A stretch of 64,000 nt of DNA from JBDSSS01 sp963764195 (GTDB taxonomy: Bacteria; Actinomycetota; Actinomycetes; Actinomycetales; Dermatophilaceae): positions 1 through 64,000 of the forward strand of contig CAVXRG010000001.1 of NCBI GenBank assembly GCA_963764195.1. The letters run 5' to 3'. The notes under the pieces are model-generated. The model made no database searches, had not been told where the DNA came from, and worked only from the letters and a program-made list of their open reading frames with translations. Below are positions 1 to 9,310 of the stretch, one piece after another (the stretch's first letter is position 1; the number at the start of each line of letters is the position of its first letter). Both the position numbers and the translations under genes were made by a program.

Positions 1-1538
1 CGCATCACGCGCGAGAGCCTGGCCGGTCGCATCGAGCCGGCGGTCGGCGCCCACCTCAACCTGCTGCGTGTCTGGGGCGGGGGCATCTACGAGTCGGAGG
101 ACTTCTACGAGCTCTGCGACGAGGCGGGCCTCATGGTGTGGCAGGACTTCCCGCTCGCGTGCGCCGCCTACCCGGAGGAGGAGCCACACCGCAGCGAGTT
201 CGAGGCGGAGGCCCGCGAGCACGTCACCCGGCTCAGCGCCCACCCGAGCCTCGTGCTGTGGAACGGCGGCAACGAGAACCTCTGGGGCTTCGTCGACTGG
301 GGCTGGCGGGAGCTGCTCGCCGGTCGCACGTGGGGGCTGCACTACTACACCGAGCTCTTCCCCTCCGTCATCGCCGAGCTCGACCCCACCCGGCCGTATG
401 CCGCCGGCAGCCCGTGCTCCCCGGCGCGGCCCTCGACGTGGTCCATCCCAACGACCGCGACCACGGGACGCACCACGAGTGGGAGGTGTGGAACCGGCTC
501 GACTACACCGCCTATCGCGACGGGATCCCCCGCTTCTGCTCGGAGTTCGGCTTCCAGGGACCGCCGGCCTGGCACACGATGGCGCGCGCGATGGCCGATG
601 AGCGGGGCGCGGTGGCGACCCGGGAGCACCCGGTCTGGCGGCTGCACCAGAAGGCCGAGGGCGGCGACGCCAAGCTCGACCGCGGCCTCGCGGCGCACCT
701 CGGGGTGCCGACCGGCTTCGTCGACTGGCACTGGGCCGCCCAGCTGAACCAGGCACGAGCCATCAGCCACGCGATCACCCACTACCGGTCGTGGTGGCCA
801 CGGACCGCGGGAGCGATCGTCTGGCAGCTCAACGACTGCTGGCCGGTGACGTCGTGGTCCGCCGTCGACGGTGACGGCCTGCGCAAGCCGCTGTGGTGGG
901 CCTTGCGGGCCGGTTTCGCCGACCGGCTGCTCACGGTGCAGCAGCGGCCCGGGACGGACGGGACCCCTGTCGAGGTGCTGGCTGCCGTCAACGACACCGA
1001 GCTCGCGTGGACCGGCGCGGTCGAGGTGCGGCGCGAGACCCTGGCCGGGGTGCTGCTCGGGCAGGCGACCCTCCCTCTCGAGGTCGCGCCCCGGTCGGTC
1101 GCCCTGCTCGACCTGCCCGACCGCGTGCGGTGTCCGGCGGACCCGACCGACGAGGTGCTCGTCGCGCAGTGGCTGCCGTCCGACGTCGCAGCAGCCGACC
1201 CGGTCACCGCCGTGCACTGCTGGGTCGAGGACCTCGACCTGCGGCTCGACCCGGACGCGCACGACGCCACGGCCGAGCCGGTCGACGACGGCCTCGTCGT
1301 CACCGTGGCGGCGACCCGCGGGCTCGTCAAGGACCTCACCCTGCTCGTCGACCGGATCGACCCGACCGCGGCGGTCGACGACGCTCTCGTCACCCTCCCG
1401 GCCGGGGCGACGGCCCGCCTCCACGTCCGCACCACCGCCCGCGGCCCCCTCGAGGCGTGGGCGACCCGGCCCGTCCTGCGGACCGCCAACGACCTCGCCG
1501 GCAAGCGACCGCCGCCCGGCCGTAGGGTGAGGGCGTGA
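1..1538 (+). pseudogene. Beta-mannosidase (GH2), 3' part, frame broken near 419-422
   Basis: C-terminal part of a glycoside hydrolase family 2 beta-mannosidase, which removes terminal beta-linked mannose; the 5' end lies outside the window. Seen: reading from base 1 in frame 1 gives RVWGGGIYE and WNGGNEN, whose Glu (about visible residue 90) is the usual acid/base. Homology then jumps to frame 3 at a run of four C (419-422), where HPNDRDHG, FCSEFGF (nucleophile Glu) and IVWQLNDCWP follow. One extra C would restore a single frame (CSPGAALD). The gene is therefore either inactivated by a 1-base deletion or carries a homopolymer sequencing error. Its stop TGA (1536-1538) overlaps the GTG start of the next gene. 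Family call is firm; functional status is open. Confidence 0.85.
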
Positions 1539-2539
1539 CGGCGAGTGACTGGTCCGAGGCGCGGCTGCACGTCGTCACCGGCAAGGGCGGCACCGGCAAG
1601 ACGACGATCGCGGCGGCCCTCGCGATCGCGCTCGCCGAAACCCACCGGCGGGTGCTGCTCGCCGAGGTCGAGGAGCGGCAGGGCATCAGCCAGACCTTCG
1701 ACGTGCCGCCGCTCGGCCCCGAGGAGACGCGGGTCGCGAAGTTCAGCGGGCGCGGCGAGATCGTCGGGCTGTCCATCGAGCCCAAGAAGGCGCTGCTCGA
1801 GTACCTCCAGCTGTTCTACAAGCTCGGCCGCGCGGGCCGGCTGCTCGAGAAGTTCGGCGCGGTCGACTTCGCCACGACGATCGCTCCCGGGGTTCGCGAC
1901 GTGCTGCTCATCGGCAGGATCTATGAGGCCAACCGGCGGCGCGAGGACGGCCGGCACAAGCGTGACGGCGGGCCGGCATACGACGCCCTCGTCCTCGACG
2001 CGCCGCCCACGGGACGGATCGGCCGCTTCCTGTCCGTCAACTCCGAGGTGGCCGGGCTCGCCAAGGTCGGTCCGATCCACTCCCAGTCCGAGTCGATCAA
2101 TCGGCTGCTCACCTCCGCCCAGACCGTCATCCACGTCGTGACCCTGCTCGAGGAGATGCCGGTGCAGGAGACCATCGAGGCGATCGCCGAGCTCCGCAGC
2201 AAGGGGATGCGGCCCGGCGCGATCGTCGTCAACATGGTGCGGCGTCCTGCCCTCGACGAGCCCGCCCTCGAGCAGGCCCGGGCCGGGAAGCTGCACAAGG
2301 CCTCGATCCGCGCCCAGCTGGCCGAGGCCGGCGTCACCGTGACGCCCGAGCTGCTCGACGGGCTGCTCGACGAGGCGCGCGACCACGCCCTGCGGGTGGA
2401 CCTCGAGGGGGAGCAGCTCGCCCTGCTCGAGGCGACCGGCCTGCCCGTCGTCCGGGTGCCGGCTCTCAGCGGTGGCGTGGACTCCGGGTCGATCCGTGAG
2501 CTCGCCGACGTCCTCGTGGCCGAGGGGATGGTCCCGTGA
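1535..2539 (+). CDS. ArsA-family ATPase, first of a pair
   Basis: 334-residue P-loop ATPase of the ArsA/GET3 (SIMIBI) family. Walker A GKGGTGKTT sits at about residues 16-24 and the switch II segment DAPPTGRIG near 153-161. The GTG start overlaps the preceding stop, and the gene's own stop overlaps the GTG of a second ArsA homologue, so the two are translationally coupled. Gene order (two ArsA homologues, then WhiB on the other strand, then a penicillin-binding protein) matches the conserved actinobacterial block known as Rv3679-Rv3682 in Mycobacterium tuberculosis, where the pair forms a heteromeric ATPase. No arsenite-binding Cys cluster or arsenic genes are nearby, so arsenic export is unlikely. 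The true cargo is unknown. Confidence 0.9.
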   Translation: MTASDWSEARLHVVTGKGGTGKTTIAAALAIALAETHRRVLLAEVEERQGISQTFDVPPLGPEETRVAKFSGRGEIVGLSIEPKKALLEYLQLFYKLGRAGRLLEKFGAVDFATTIAPGVRDVLLIGRIYEANRRREDGRHKRDGGPAYDALVLDAPPTGRIGRFLSVNSEVAGLAKVGPIHSQSESINRLLTSAQTVIHVVTLLEEMPVQETIEAIAELRSKGMRPGAIVVNMVRRPALDEPALEQARAGKLHKASIRAQLAEAGVTVTPELLDGLLDEARDHALRVDLEGEQLALLEATGLPVVRVPALSGGVDSGSIRELADVLVAEGMVP

Positions 2540-3690
2540 CGACCGCGAACCCGCCGGCGCTCGACGTCGACACCCTCATCGCCGACCGCGGGGTCGGGAT
2601 CATCGTCTGCTGCGGCGCCGGTGGCGTCGGCAAGACGACGGTCGCCGCCGCCCTCGGCCTGCGCGCTGCCGAGGCCGGCCGGAAGGTCGTCGTGCTCACC
2701 ATCGACCCGGCCCGGCGGCTTGCCCAGTCCCTCGGGCTCACCGAGCTCGACAACACGCCCCGACCCGTCACCGACATCGACGCCCCCGACGGCGGGAGCC
2801 TCGACGCGATGATGCTCGACATGAAGCGGACCTTCGACGAGGTCGTCATCGCCCACTCGGAGCCGGGCGCGGCCCAGCAGATCCTCGACAACCCCTTCTA
2901 CCAGGCGGTGAGCAGCTCCTTCGCCGGCACGCAGGAGTACATGGCGATGGAGAAGCTCGGCCAGCTCAAGATCAGCGCCGAGCAGTGGGACCTCATCATC
3001 GTCGACACCCCGCCGTCCCGGTCGGCGCTCGACTTCCTCGACGCCCCGAACCGGCTCGGCAGCTTCCTCGACGGCCGCTTCATCCGGCTGCTCACCGCGC
3101 CGGCCAAGGTCGGCGGTCGCGCCGGCCTCAAGGTCTTCGGGATCGGGATGCAGCTCCTCAGCGTGACGATGACCAAGATCCTCGGCGGCCAGATGCTCGC
3201 CGACGTGCAGACCTTCATCAGCGCCCTCGAGACGATGTTCGGCGGGTTCCGCGAGCGCGCGGACGAGACCTACCGACTCCTCTCGGAGCCGGGGACGGCC
3301 TTCCTCGTCGTCGCCGCACCGGAGCGGGACGCCCTGCGCGAGGCCTCCTTCTTCGTCGAGCGCCTCGAGGCCGACGGTATGCCGCTCGCCGGGCTCGTCG
3401 TCAACCGCATCGGCCGCGTCACGGCGACCGGGCTGAGCCCGAGCCGGGCCGTCGCGGTGGCGGAGTCGCTCGAGGAGACCGGTGGTCCGAGGTCGGCGAC
3501 GAACGCGGCCGGGGTGCTCCGGTTGCACGCAGACCTCGTCCGCACGGCCGAACGCCAGCAGGCACTCGCCGACCGCTTCTCACGCAGTCACCCGGGCATC
3601 CCCGTGGTCCAGGTCCCGGCGTTGAGCCGCGACGTGCACGACCTGGCGAGCCTGCGAGCCGTCGGCGACGCCCTCGCACGCCACGCCTGA
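2536..3690 (+). CDS. ArsA-family ATPase, second of a pair
   Basis: 384-residue partner of the preceding ATPase. Walker A GAGGVGKTTVAAA lies at about residues 32-44 and DTPPSRSALDFLDAP near 156-170. It starts at GTG 2536 with a 4-base overlap (GTGA), typical of subunits made in fixed ratio. It is longer than its partner and only distantly similar, fitting a pseudo-dimer of two different halves like the fused halves of bacterial ArsA. The neighbouring wblA and ponA2 suggest a role connected with redox sensing or the cell envelope, but that is context only. A strong hairpin follows at 3712-3743. Confidence 0.9.
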   Translation: MTTANPPALDVDTLIADRGVGIIVCCGAGGVGKTTVAAALGLRAAEAGRKVVVLTIDPARRLAQSLGLTELDNTPRPVTDIDAPDGGSLDAMMLDMKRTFDEVVIAHSEPGAAQQILDNPFYQAVSSSFAGTQEYMAMEKLGQLKISAEQWDLIIVDTPPSRSALDFLDAPNRLGSFLDGRFIRLLTAPAKVGGRAGLKVFGIGMQLLSVTMTKILGGQMLADVQTFISALETMFGGFRERADETYRLLSEPGTAFLVVAAPERDALREASFFVERLEADGMPLAGLVVNRIGRVTATGLSPSRAVAVAESLEETGGPRSATNAAGVLRLHADLVRTAERQQALADRFSRSHPGIPVVQVPALSRDVHDLASLRAVGDALARHA

Positions 3691-3711
3691 CGACGACGCG
3701 GACACGCACGA

Positions 3712-3743
3712 GATCAGCTCGGGTCGCTCGACCCGAGCTGATC
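3712..3743. terminator. Bidirectional terminator between arsA pair and wblA
   Basis: Perfect 15-bp inverted repeat, GATCAGCTCGGGTCG (3712-3726) and its complement (3729-3743), with only two bases between the arms. It lies between two convergent genes. There is no T-run on either side, as is common in high-GC actinobacteria. Confidence 0.75.
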
Positions 3744-3753
3744 ACCGCACCAC

Positions 3754-3789
3754 GATCAGCGCATGACGGTCAGCGCATGACGGTCAGCG
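3754..3789. repeat. 14-bp direct repeat, about 2.6 copies
   Basis: Tandem copies of (G/A)TCAGCGCATGACGG run from 3754 to 3789 and enter the last codons of wblA. They are short and probably arose by slippage. No function is evident. Confidence 0.6.
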
Positions 3790-4092
3790 GGTGGCGGCGG
3801 GCGTGGTGCCCAGACCGGCACGCAGCGCCGACTTCCACGACGTGATGTCGGGACGCTTGCGCAGCAAGGCGCGACGCTCGCGCTCCGTCATGCCACCCCA
3901 CACCCCGAACTCCGTGCGGTTGTCGAGCGCCTCGGCGAGGCACTGCGCGAGCACCGGGCAGGTCTTGCAGACCGCCTTCGCGTCGTGCTGAGCCTTCCCG
4001 CGGACGAACAGGGCGTCAGGGTCCTGGTCGGTGCACTGGGCCTGGTTGGCCCACTCAGCGACCCATACTCCTGAAACGGCGGCTTCACTCAT
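3784..4092 (-). CDS. wblA: WhiB-like regulator, WblA/WhiB4 type
   Basis: 102-residue WhiB-family iron-sulfur regulator that binds a redox- and NO-sensitive [4Fe-4S] cluster and partners the principal sigma factor. Cluster ligands are C20, C42, C45 and C51 (spacing C-x21-C-x2-C-x5-C). The WhiB turn GVWGG is at 63-67, followed by a basic tail (RERRALLRKR) that contacts DNA. An upstream-extended frame exists, but ATG 4092 is chosen because GGGGAGGGG stands about 8 bases before it and the protein then has normal WhiB length. The position between the ArsA pair and ponA2 identifies it as the WblA/WhiB4 orthologue. Family knowledge links this protein to oxidative-stress control in mycobacteria and to developmental and antibiotic control in Streptomyces. 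Confidence 0.93.
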   Translation of the reverse strand: MSEAAVSGVWVAEWANQAQCTDQDPDALFVRGKAQHDAKAVCKTCPVLAQCLAEALDNRTEFGVWGGMTERERRALLRKRPDITSWKSALRAGLGTTPAATR

Positions 4093-4245
4093 ACGTACAT
4101 CCCCTCCCCGCCCGACGCCTCCCAAGGCGCCGGGCTGATCCGACCACGTGATGCTCCCCGGAACCCCCCCGGTGTGGTCAAAGTCGACATTAGAGAGGGA
4201 AGCGCCTGCGCCGCTATGGTTCCCATGGACCATTTCCCCGCGCGG

Positions 4246-4259
4246 GGTGACTAGTCACC
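4246..4259. promoter_or_regulatory. 14-bp perfect palindrome in the wblA/ponA2 divergent region
   Basis: GGTGACT/AGTCACC is a perfect palindrome about 65 bases before ponA2 and 155 bases before wblA. Its position in a divergent intergenic region suggests an operator. No regulator can be named from the sequence. Confidence 0.4.
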
Positions 4260-4324
4260 TGCGATCCGGGCCACGAGAGCTCGCGCAGGCTGCTACCACA
4301 GCGCCAACAGTTACCCTTGGCCGC

Positions 4325-6676
4325 ATGTCTTCACGCACTACCACCTTCGGTGGCGTCATCAGCCTGCTCGGGGCCTTCCTCGCGTCGGCGCTCGTGCTCG
4401 GCCTGCTGGCCGCGGGTCTCGTCATGCCCGCCGTGGGAGCGACCGGCGCACTGGCCCGCAGCGGCGTCGACGTCTTCAACGAGCTGCCGAGCGAGTTCAA
4501 GACCGACCCGCTGGCCCAGCAGTCGCGGATCCTCGCCTCCGACGGGACGGTGATCGCGACCCCGCAGGAGCAGAACCGCATCGTCGTGCCGCTGAAGAAC
4601 GTCGCGAAGATCATGCGGGTCGCGCAGGTCGACATCGAGGACCACCGCTTCTACGAGCACGGTGGCATCGACCTGCAGGGTGTCGCGCGCGCCGCGATCG
4701 GCAACCTCCGCGCCGGGGCGACCACCTCGGGCGCCTCGTCGCTCACCCAGCAGTACGTGAAGATCTCGCTCCAGTACTCCGCGCTCAACTCCGGCGACCC
4801 GCAGGCTGCTCGCGCCGCGGTGCGCAAGGACTACATGCGCAAGCTGCGCGAGCTGAAGTACGCGATCACGCTCGAGAAGCAGATGAGCAAGGACGACATC
4901 CTCCAGGGCTACCTCAACCTCGTCTACTACGGCGACCAGGCCTACGGGGTCGAGGCCGCGTCGCGGCACTACTTCTCCATCCCGGCGAGCAAGCTCAGCC
5001 TCTCGCAGGCCGCCCTGCTCGCGGGTCTCACGCAGAACCCGGGCACGACCGACCCGGTCAACTACCCCGAGCGCGCCCTGGCCCGTCGCAACGTCGTCCT
5101 CGACCGGATGGCCGAGCTCGGCAGCATCACCGACAAGCAGCTGGTGGCGGCCAAGAAGCGGACGCTGAAGCAGGACATGAAGGTGTCCCAGCCCAAGAGC
5201 ACCTGCCTCGCCTCGCCCTACCCCTACTGGTGCGACTTCGTCATCAACTACGCGCTGGCGATGCCCGAGCTCGGCAAGACCGTCGAGGAGCGCCGGCGCC
5301 TGCTCTACCGCGGCGGCATCACGATCCAGACAACGCTCGACCCGAAGATCCAGAAGATCACCCAGGAGGAGATCACCAAGAAGGTCCCGATCGGGGACAA
5401 GTCGAAGGTCGGGGCCGCCGCCTACGTCACCGAGCCCAACACCGGCAAGGTCCTCGCCTTCGCCCAGAACACGACCTACACCGTGTCGCAGCAGAGCCTC
5501 GGCAAGACCGGCATCTCGTGGGCCCTCGACAAGCGCTACGGCGGGTCCGGTGGCTTCCAGTTCGGCTCCACCGCCAAGGCCTTCGCCCTGCTCACCGCGA
5601 TGGAGTCGGGGATGAACGTCGAGTCCTCGGTGGAGACGAAGGCCGCCGGCGGGAGCACCCCGGCCAAGTACAAGCCCGACGAGTTCCCCAAGGACGAGTG
5701 CTCCTTCGGGGGGACGTGGAGCGTACTCAACGACACTCCGGCCAAGGCCGGCAAGATGACCCTCAAGCAGGCGACGGCCCTGTCGACCAACACCGCCTTC
5801 GTCGGCCTGGCTCAGCAGCTGGGTGTCTGCAAGATCCGCGACACCATGATCAAGGCCGGGATGCACCGGTCGAACGGCTCGGACATCCCCAAGGACCCGG
5901 CCGCCATCATCCTCGGGGCGACCGAGGTGTCGCCGCAGACGGTCGCCAACTCCTACGCCACGCTCGCCTCCGACGGCAACCGGTGCTCGATGGTCGTCGT
6001 CACGAAGGTCGTGCAGGGCTCGAAGGTGCTGGCCCAGCCGAAGAGCACGTGCAAGCAGGTCGCTGAGCCCGACCCGGTCCGCGCGACCGACAAGCTGCTC
6101 GAGTACAACATGACGCACGGCTCCGGCATCCGCAACCAGCTCGACAACGGCAAGCGGGAGTCCGCGGGCAAGACCGGGACCGCAGACGGCAACAACGAGT
6201 CGTGGTTCGTCGGCTACACCCCGAACCTCGTCACCGCGGTCTGGGTGGGCACGCCCGACGACGGCAACAAGCGGGTCATGAAGAACGTCACCGTCGGCGG
6301 CAAGTTCTACCCCGTCATGCACGGTGCGGCCATTGCGGCGCCGATCTGGAAGGGGATCATGAACCGGTCCCTCGACGGCAAGCCGATCGTCGACTTCACG
6401 AACCCGTCGGACAAGCTGCTCAAGGGTGAGAACGCCGACATCCCGAGCGTGACCGGCCTCAGCGTCCAGGACGCGATCACCACCCTCGAGACGGCCGGCT
6501 TCCAGGCCGGGGTCGGCGGCACCATGTCCTCGTCGCTCCCGTCCGGCGTCGTCGCCGGCACCTCGCCCTACGGCAAGGCGAAGACGGGCAGCTACGTGAC
6601 GATCTACACCTCCCGCGGCCAGTACGGCCGTGGGTCGTCTCAGGGACCGGGCGGGTCGCCCCCGCCCGGCGGCTGA
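4325..6676 (+). CDS. ponA2: Bifunctional penicillin-binding protein with PASTA domain (PonA2 type)
   Basis: 783-residue class A penicillin-binding protein that polymerises lipid II and cross-links peptidoglycan outside the membrane. Order: short cytoplasmic start, one N-terminal membrane helix (about 10-35), glycosyltransferase domain with catalytic Glu in EDHRFYEH (about 105) and GASSLTQQYVK, transpeptidase with GSTAK (Ser about 415), STN and KTGT (about 616), then one PASTA repeat (about 705-765) and a Gly/Pro-rich end. ATG 4325 is chosen over an upstream extension because it places the membrane helix at the N terminus. Synteny with wblA and the ArsA pair marks it as PonA2 (Rv3682-like). 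PASTA domains are taken to sense muropeptides. Confidence 0.93.
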   Translation: MSSRTTTFGGVISLLGAFLASALVLGLLAAGLVMPAVGATGALARSGVDVFNELPSEFKTDPLAQQSRILASDGTVIATPQEQNRIVVPLKNVAKIMRVAQVDIEDHRFYEHGGIDLQGVARAAIGNLRAGATTSGASSLTQQYVKISLQYSALNSGDPQAARAAVRKDYMRKLRELKYAITLEKQMSKDDILQGYLNLVYYGDQAYGVEAASRHYFSIPASKLSLSQAALLAGLTQNPGTTDPVNYPERALARRNVVLDRMAELGSITDKQLVAAKKRTLKQDMKVSQPKSTCLASPYPYWCDFVINYALAMPELGKTVEERRRLLYRGGITIQTTLDPKIQKITQEEITKKVPIGDKSKVGAAAYVTEPNTGKVLAFAQNTTYTVSQQSLGKTGISWALDKRYGGSGGFQFGSTAKAFALLTAMESGMNVESSVETKAAGGSTPAKYKPDEFPKDECSFGGTWSVLNDTPAKAGKMTLKQATALSTNTAFVGLAQQLGVCKIRDTMIKAGMHRSNGSDIPKDPAAIILGATEVSPQTVANSYATLASDGNRCSMVVVTKVVQGSKVLAQPKSTCKQVAEPDPVRATDKLLEYNMTHGSGIRNQLDNGKRESAGKTGTADGNNESWFVGYTPNLVTAVWVGTPDDGNKRVMKNVTVGGKFYPVMHGAAIAAPIWKGIMNRSLDGKPIVDFTNPSDKLLKGENADIPSVTGLSVQDAITTLETAGFQAGVGGTMSSSLPSGVVAGTSPYGKAKTGSYVTIYTSRGQYGRGSSQGPGGSPPPGG

Positions 6677-6687
6677 GCGGCATCCGA

Positions 6688-6733
6688 CCTGACGAAGGGC
6701 CCGACCACCCACGGTGGCGGGCCCTTCGTCAGG
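6688..6733. terminator. Bidirectional terminator, ponA2 / yqeY
   Basis: Perfect 16-bp arms CCTGACGAAGGGCCCG (6688-6703) and complement (6718-6733). The loop itself pairs CCACC with GGTGG, so the stem is about 21 bp with one bulge. It lies between convergent genes. Confidence 0.88.
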
Positions 6734-6770
6734 TCCCCGGTCGGGCCAGGGACAGCCCCGGTCGTTGGCG

Positions 6771-7226
6771 TCAGCCGGCGAGGACCCGCTTGACGACGGC
6801 GGCCACCCGGCCGCCCTCGGCGCGGCCCGCGACGGCCTGCTGCGCGGACCTCATCGCGAGGCCCAGCTGCGGCAGCCCGGTCGCCCCGGAGGCCGCCACC
6901 GCCTCGCGGACGATGCCCTCGAGCTCGGCGTCGCCGAGCTGCTGGGGCAGGTAGGCCTCGAGGACGACGAGCTCGGCGTCCTCCTTCGCAGCGAGCTCGG
7001 GACGCTTCGCGTCGACGTAGGCCGCGGATGCCTCGCGCCGCTTCTTGGCCTCCTTGGTCAGCACCTTGAGGACGTCGTCGTCGCTCAGCTCGCGCTGTGT
7101 CGTGCCGGAGACCTCCTCGTTGGTGACGGCGGTGAGGGCCATGCGCAGCGAGCCGGCCCGCACCTGGTCGCGCTCACGCATCGCGGTGGTGAGGTCGGAC
7201 TTCAGCTGCTCCTTGAGGGTGGTCAT
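6771..7226 (-). CDS. yqeY: GatB/YqeY-domain protein
   Basis: 151-residue YqeY-family protein, the helical tRNA-interacting domain also found at the end of GatB. It begins MTTLKEQLKSDLTTAMRERD and carries LEAYLPQQLGDAEL near residue 88, both typical of the family. The free-standing form's function is not settled; an aid to tRNA-dependent amidation is the usual guess. It lies head-to-head with the metallophosphoesterase gene and converges with ponA2. A YqeY gene also lies near this locus in mycobacteria. Confidence 0.9.
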   Translation of the reverse strand: MTTLKEQLKSDLTTAMRERDQVRAGSLRMALTAVTNEEVSGTTQRELSDDDVLKVLTKEAKKRREASAAYVDAKRPELAAKEDAELVVLEAYLPQQLGDAELEGIVREAVAASGATGLPQLGLAMRSAQQAVAGRAEGGRVAAVVKRVLAG

Positions 7227-7289
7227 GCGCTCAGTGTCTCAGGTGGGCCGGGGCGGCTCGGCCCGGCGGGCAGGTGCGAGGATGGCGCC

Positions 7290-8225
7290 ATGCATGCCGT
7301 GACCAAGACCGTGCTCGGACTCGGCGCCGCGGGGTTGGGGGTGCTGGGGTGGGCCTCGCTCATCGAGCGGAATGCCTTCGTCATCCGGCGCGTCGAGGTG
7401 CCGGTGCTCCCGGCGGGCTCGGAGCCGCTGCGGGTGCTGCACGTCTCGGACCTGCACCTGCTCCCGAGCCAGCGACTCAAGGCGCGCTGGATCCGGAGCC
7501 TCGGCTCGCTCGACCCCGACCTCGTCATCGACACCGGCGACAACCTCGCCAGCCATGACGCGGTCCCGGCCGTGCTCGACGCCTTCGAGCCGCTCCTGGG
7601 CCTGCCGGGGGTCTTCGTCCTCGGGTCCAACGACTACTTCGCGCCGGGCTTCAAGAACCCGCTGCGCTACCTCACCGACCGGCACGCCGAGCACGTAGGA
7701 CAGTCCACCCGGCTGCCCGCCGACGCCCTCGTGCGCGGGCTCAGGGCACGCGGGTGGGTCGACCTGACCAACCGTCGCGAGACCCTCACGGTCCGCGGGC
7801 TCCGGATCGAGTTCGTGGGCGTCGACGACCCGCACCTGGGCTACGACCGCCTCGACGACGTGCGCGGGACCGCCTCCCCCGACGCCGACCTCGTCATCGG
7901 GGTGACGCACGCTCCGTACCAGCGGATCCTCGACGCGTATGCCGCTGACGGGGCCACCCTGCTCATCGCGGGGCACACGCACGGTGGGCAGGTCTGTGTG
8001 CCCTTCCACGGGGCCCTCGTCACCAACTGCGACCTCGACACCGGCCGGGTCAAGGGGCTCTCGCGCTGGTGGCCGGGCGCCGGCTCCCGACCGTCGTCGC
8101 AGGCGCCGGACGACGCGGCGTGGCTCGAGGTCTCGGCCGGACTCGGGACGGCGCCGACCGCCCCGGTGCGCTTGGCGTGCCGGCCCGAGGTGACCCTGCT
8201 GACCCTCGTGGCCAAGCCGGCCTGA
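7290..8225 (+). CDS. Membrane-anchored metallophosphoesterase
   Basis: 311-residue calcineurin-like phosphoesterase. One N-terminal hydrophobic segment (about 5-25) anchors it. Metal motifs are in family order: DLHL (about 53-56), DTGDN (about 75-79), GSND (about 111-114, where GNHD/E is usual) and AGHTHGGQ near 226-233. Start ATG 7290 has GAGG about 8 bases upstream. It corresponds to the metallophosphoesterase beside ponA2 in mycobacteria (Rv3683-like). Substrate unknown; related proteins act on UDP-diacylglucosamine or phospholipid esters. Confidence 0.9.
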   Translation: MHAVTKTVLGLGAAGLGVLGWASLIERNAFVIRRVEVPVLPAGSEPLRVLHVSDLHLLPSQRLKARWIRSLGSLDPDLVIDTGDNLASHDAVPAVLDAFEPLLGLPGVFVLGSNDYFAPGFKNPLRYLTDRHAEHVGQSTRLPADALVRGLRARGWVDLTNRRETLTVRGLRIEFVGVDDPHLGYDRLDDVRGTASPDADLVIGVTHAPYQRILDAYAADGATLLIAGHTHGGQVCVPFHGALVTNCDLDTGRVKGLSRWWPGAGSRPSSQAPDDAAWLEVSAGLGTAPTAPVRLACRPEVTLLTLVAKPA

Positions 8226-8376
8226 GCCGGGCGGTGTGCGTCGGGGGGCTGCAGGCCCTGGCCCCCTTGGGGCACGTACCCTGCAGCACGGGCCCGATTC
8301 GGAGTTGGGCGGGTCGCTGCGATAACATCTCTGCTTGCTGCCCGGTGCGCTTCTCGGAGCCGTCGGCAGTGCTTCA

Positions 8377-8452
<76 letters not shown>

Positions 8453-8471
8453 GTGTTGGTGCAGGTCAAGA

Positions 8472-8497
8472 GCCCCTTGCTCGCCGGAGCAGGGGGC
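8472..8497 (+). terminator. Terminator after tRNA-Pro
   Basis: GCCCCTTGCTC and GAGCAGGGGGC form an 11-bp stem with one G-T wobble and a GCCG loop, 22 bases after the tRNA. Confidence 0.75.
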
Positions 8498-8625
8498 CTT
8501 CTGCTGTCCGGGGGGTGTCCACGGCCTCCCCCGTCTCACCGAATACGCGGCGGCGGCGTGCCTGATGGGGGCAGAATCCGAGGAGAAGCACGTCCGACAC
8601 GAGGACACGAGGGTGGCGGCCATGG

Positions 8626-9240
8626 ATGTCTCCGAGCAGGATGTCGCTCGGGGCCCGGATCGGGCGCCTCGTCTCCCTGGGCCTCACCGTCATCGCGGTC
8701 GGATGGGTCGTCGCGGTTTCCGTGGCGATCGTGGCGGACGACTCCCGGACGGCTACCCTGCTCGTCGTCCTCGTCCAGGCCGTGGTGGCCCTCGCGATCC
8801 AGGCCTACGTCCTGCGGCGAGTCGCGACCGCGTGGGCGACGCTGTCGCTCTCGCGACGAGTCGGCCTCACCGTCCTCGGCGTGGTCGTCGCGCCGGTCGA
8901 GCTGGGCCTCGGAATCGTGGGGGCGGCGGTGGCGGCGGGGATCTGGCTCGTCCTTGGCCTGGCGCGTGCCGTCGGTCGAGGGGCCACCCGGCCAGCCGGG
9001 GGCCGGGCCACTGGATCGGCAAGGCCTGCCGGCGCCGGTGGCACCTCCCCAGACTCCTCCGCCCCGGGTGGCGGCTGGACACCGCGTCCCGCCTCTCCGA
9101 CACCCCGCCCCGTCTGCTCCCTGTGCAACGGCCGCCGGTCCGTCCAGGAGTACCGCCCGAACCCCTACCCCAACGCGGGCGAGAGTCTTCAGACCGTCAC
9201 GTGCCCGTCCTGCAACGGAAGTGGAGAGCAGGGCTACTGA
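8626..9240 (+). CDS. Membrane protein with DnaJ-type zinc motif at its C terminus
   Basis: 204-residue protein not assignable to a named family. It has three or four hydrophobic segments (about 12-37, 42-62, 80-100), then a Gly/Pro/Ser-rich linker, then two CxxC knuckles, CSLCNGRRSV and CPSCNGSGEQGY, which resemble the CxxCxGxG repeats of DnaJ. A zinc knuckle on the end of a membrane protein suggests protein binding. Two starts are possible: ATG 8626, used here, and ATG 8641. It stands alone between tRNA-Pro and gadB. Confidence 0.7.
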   Translation: MSPSRMSLGARIGRLVSLGLTVIAVGWVVAVSVAIVADDSRTATLLVVLVQAVVALAIQAYVLRRVATAWATLSLSRRVGLTVLGVVVAPVELGLGIVGAAVAAGIWLVLGLARAVGRGATRPAGGRATGSARPAGAGGTSPDSSAPGGGWTPRPASPTPRPVCSLCNGRRSVQEYRPNPYPNAGESLQTVTCPSCNGSGEQGY

Positions 9241-9310
9241 GGACCCGCCGCACGGTCAGGCCCCCTGCCGTGGGCCGACCCCGGGGCGCCGAGGGGCAGA
9301 GAGAGACCGC

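Noticed and set aside
4331..6712. 793-codon open frame on the minus strand
   Set aside because: Antisense shadow of ponA2, with composition unlike a real protein.
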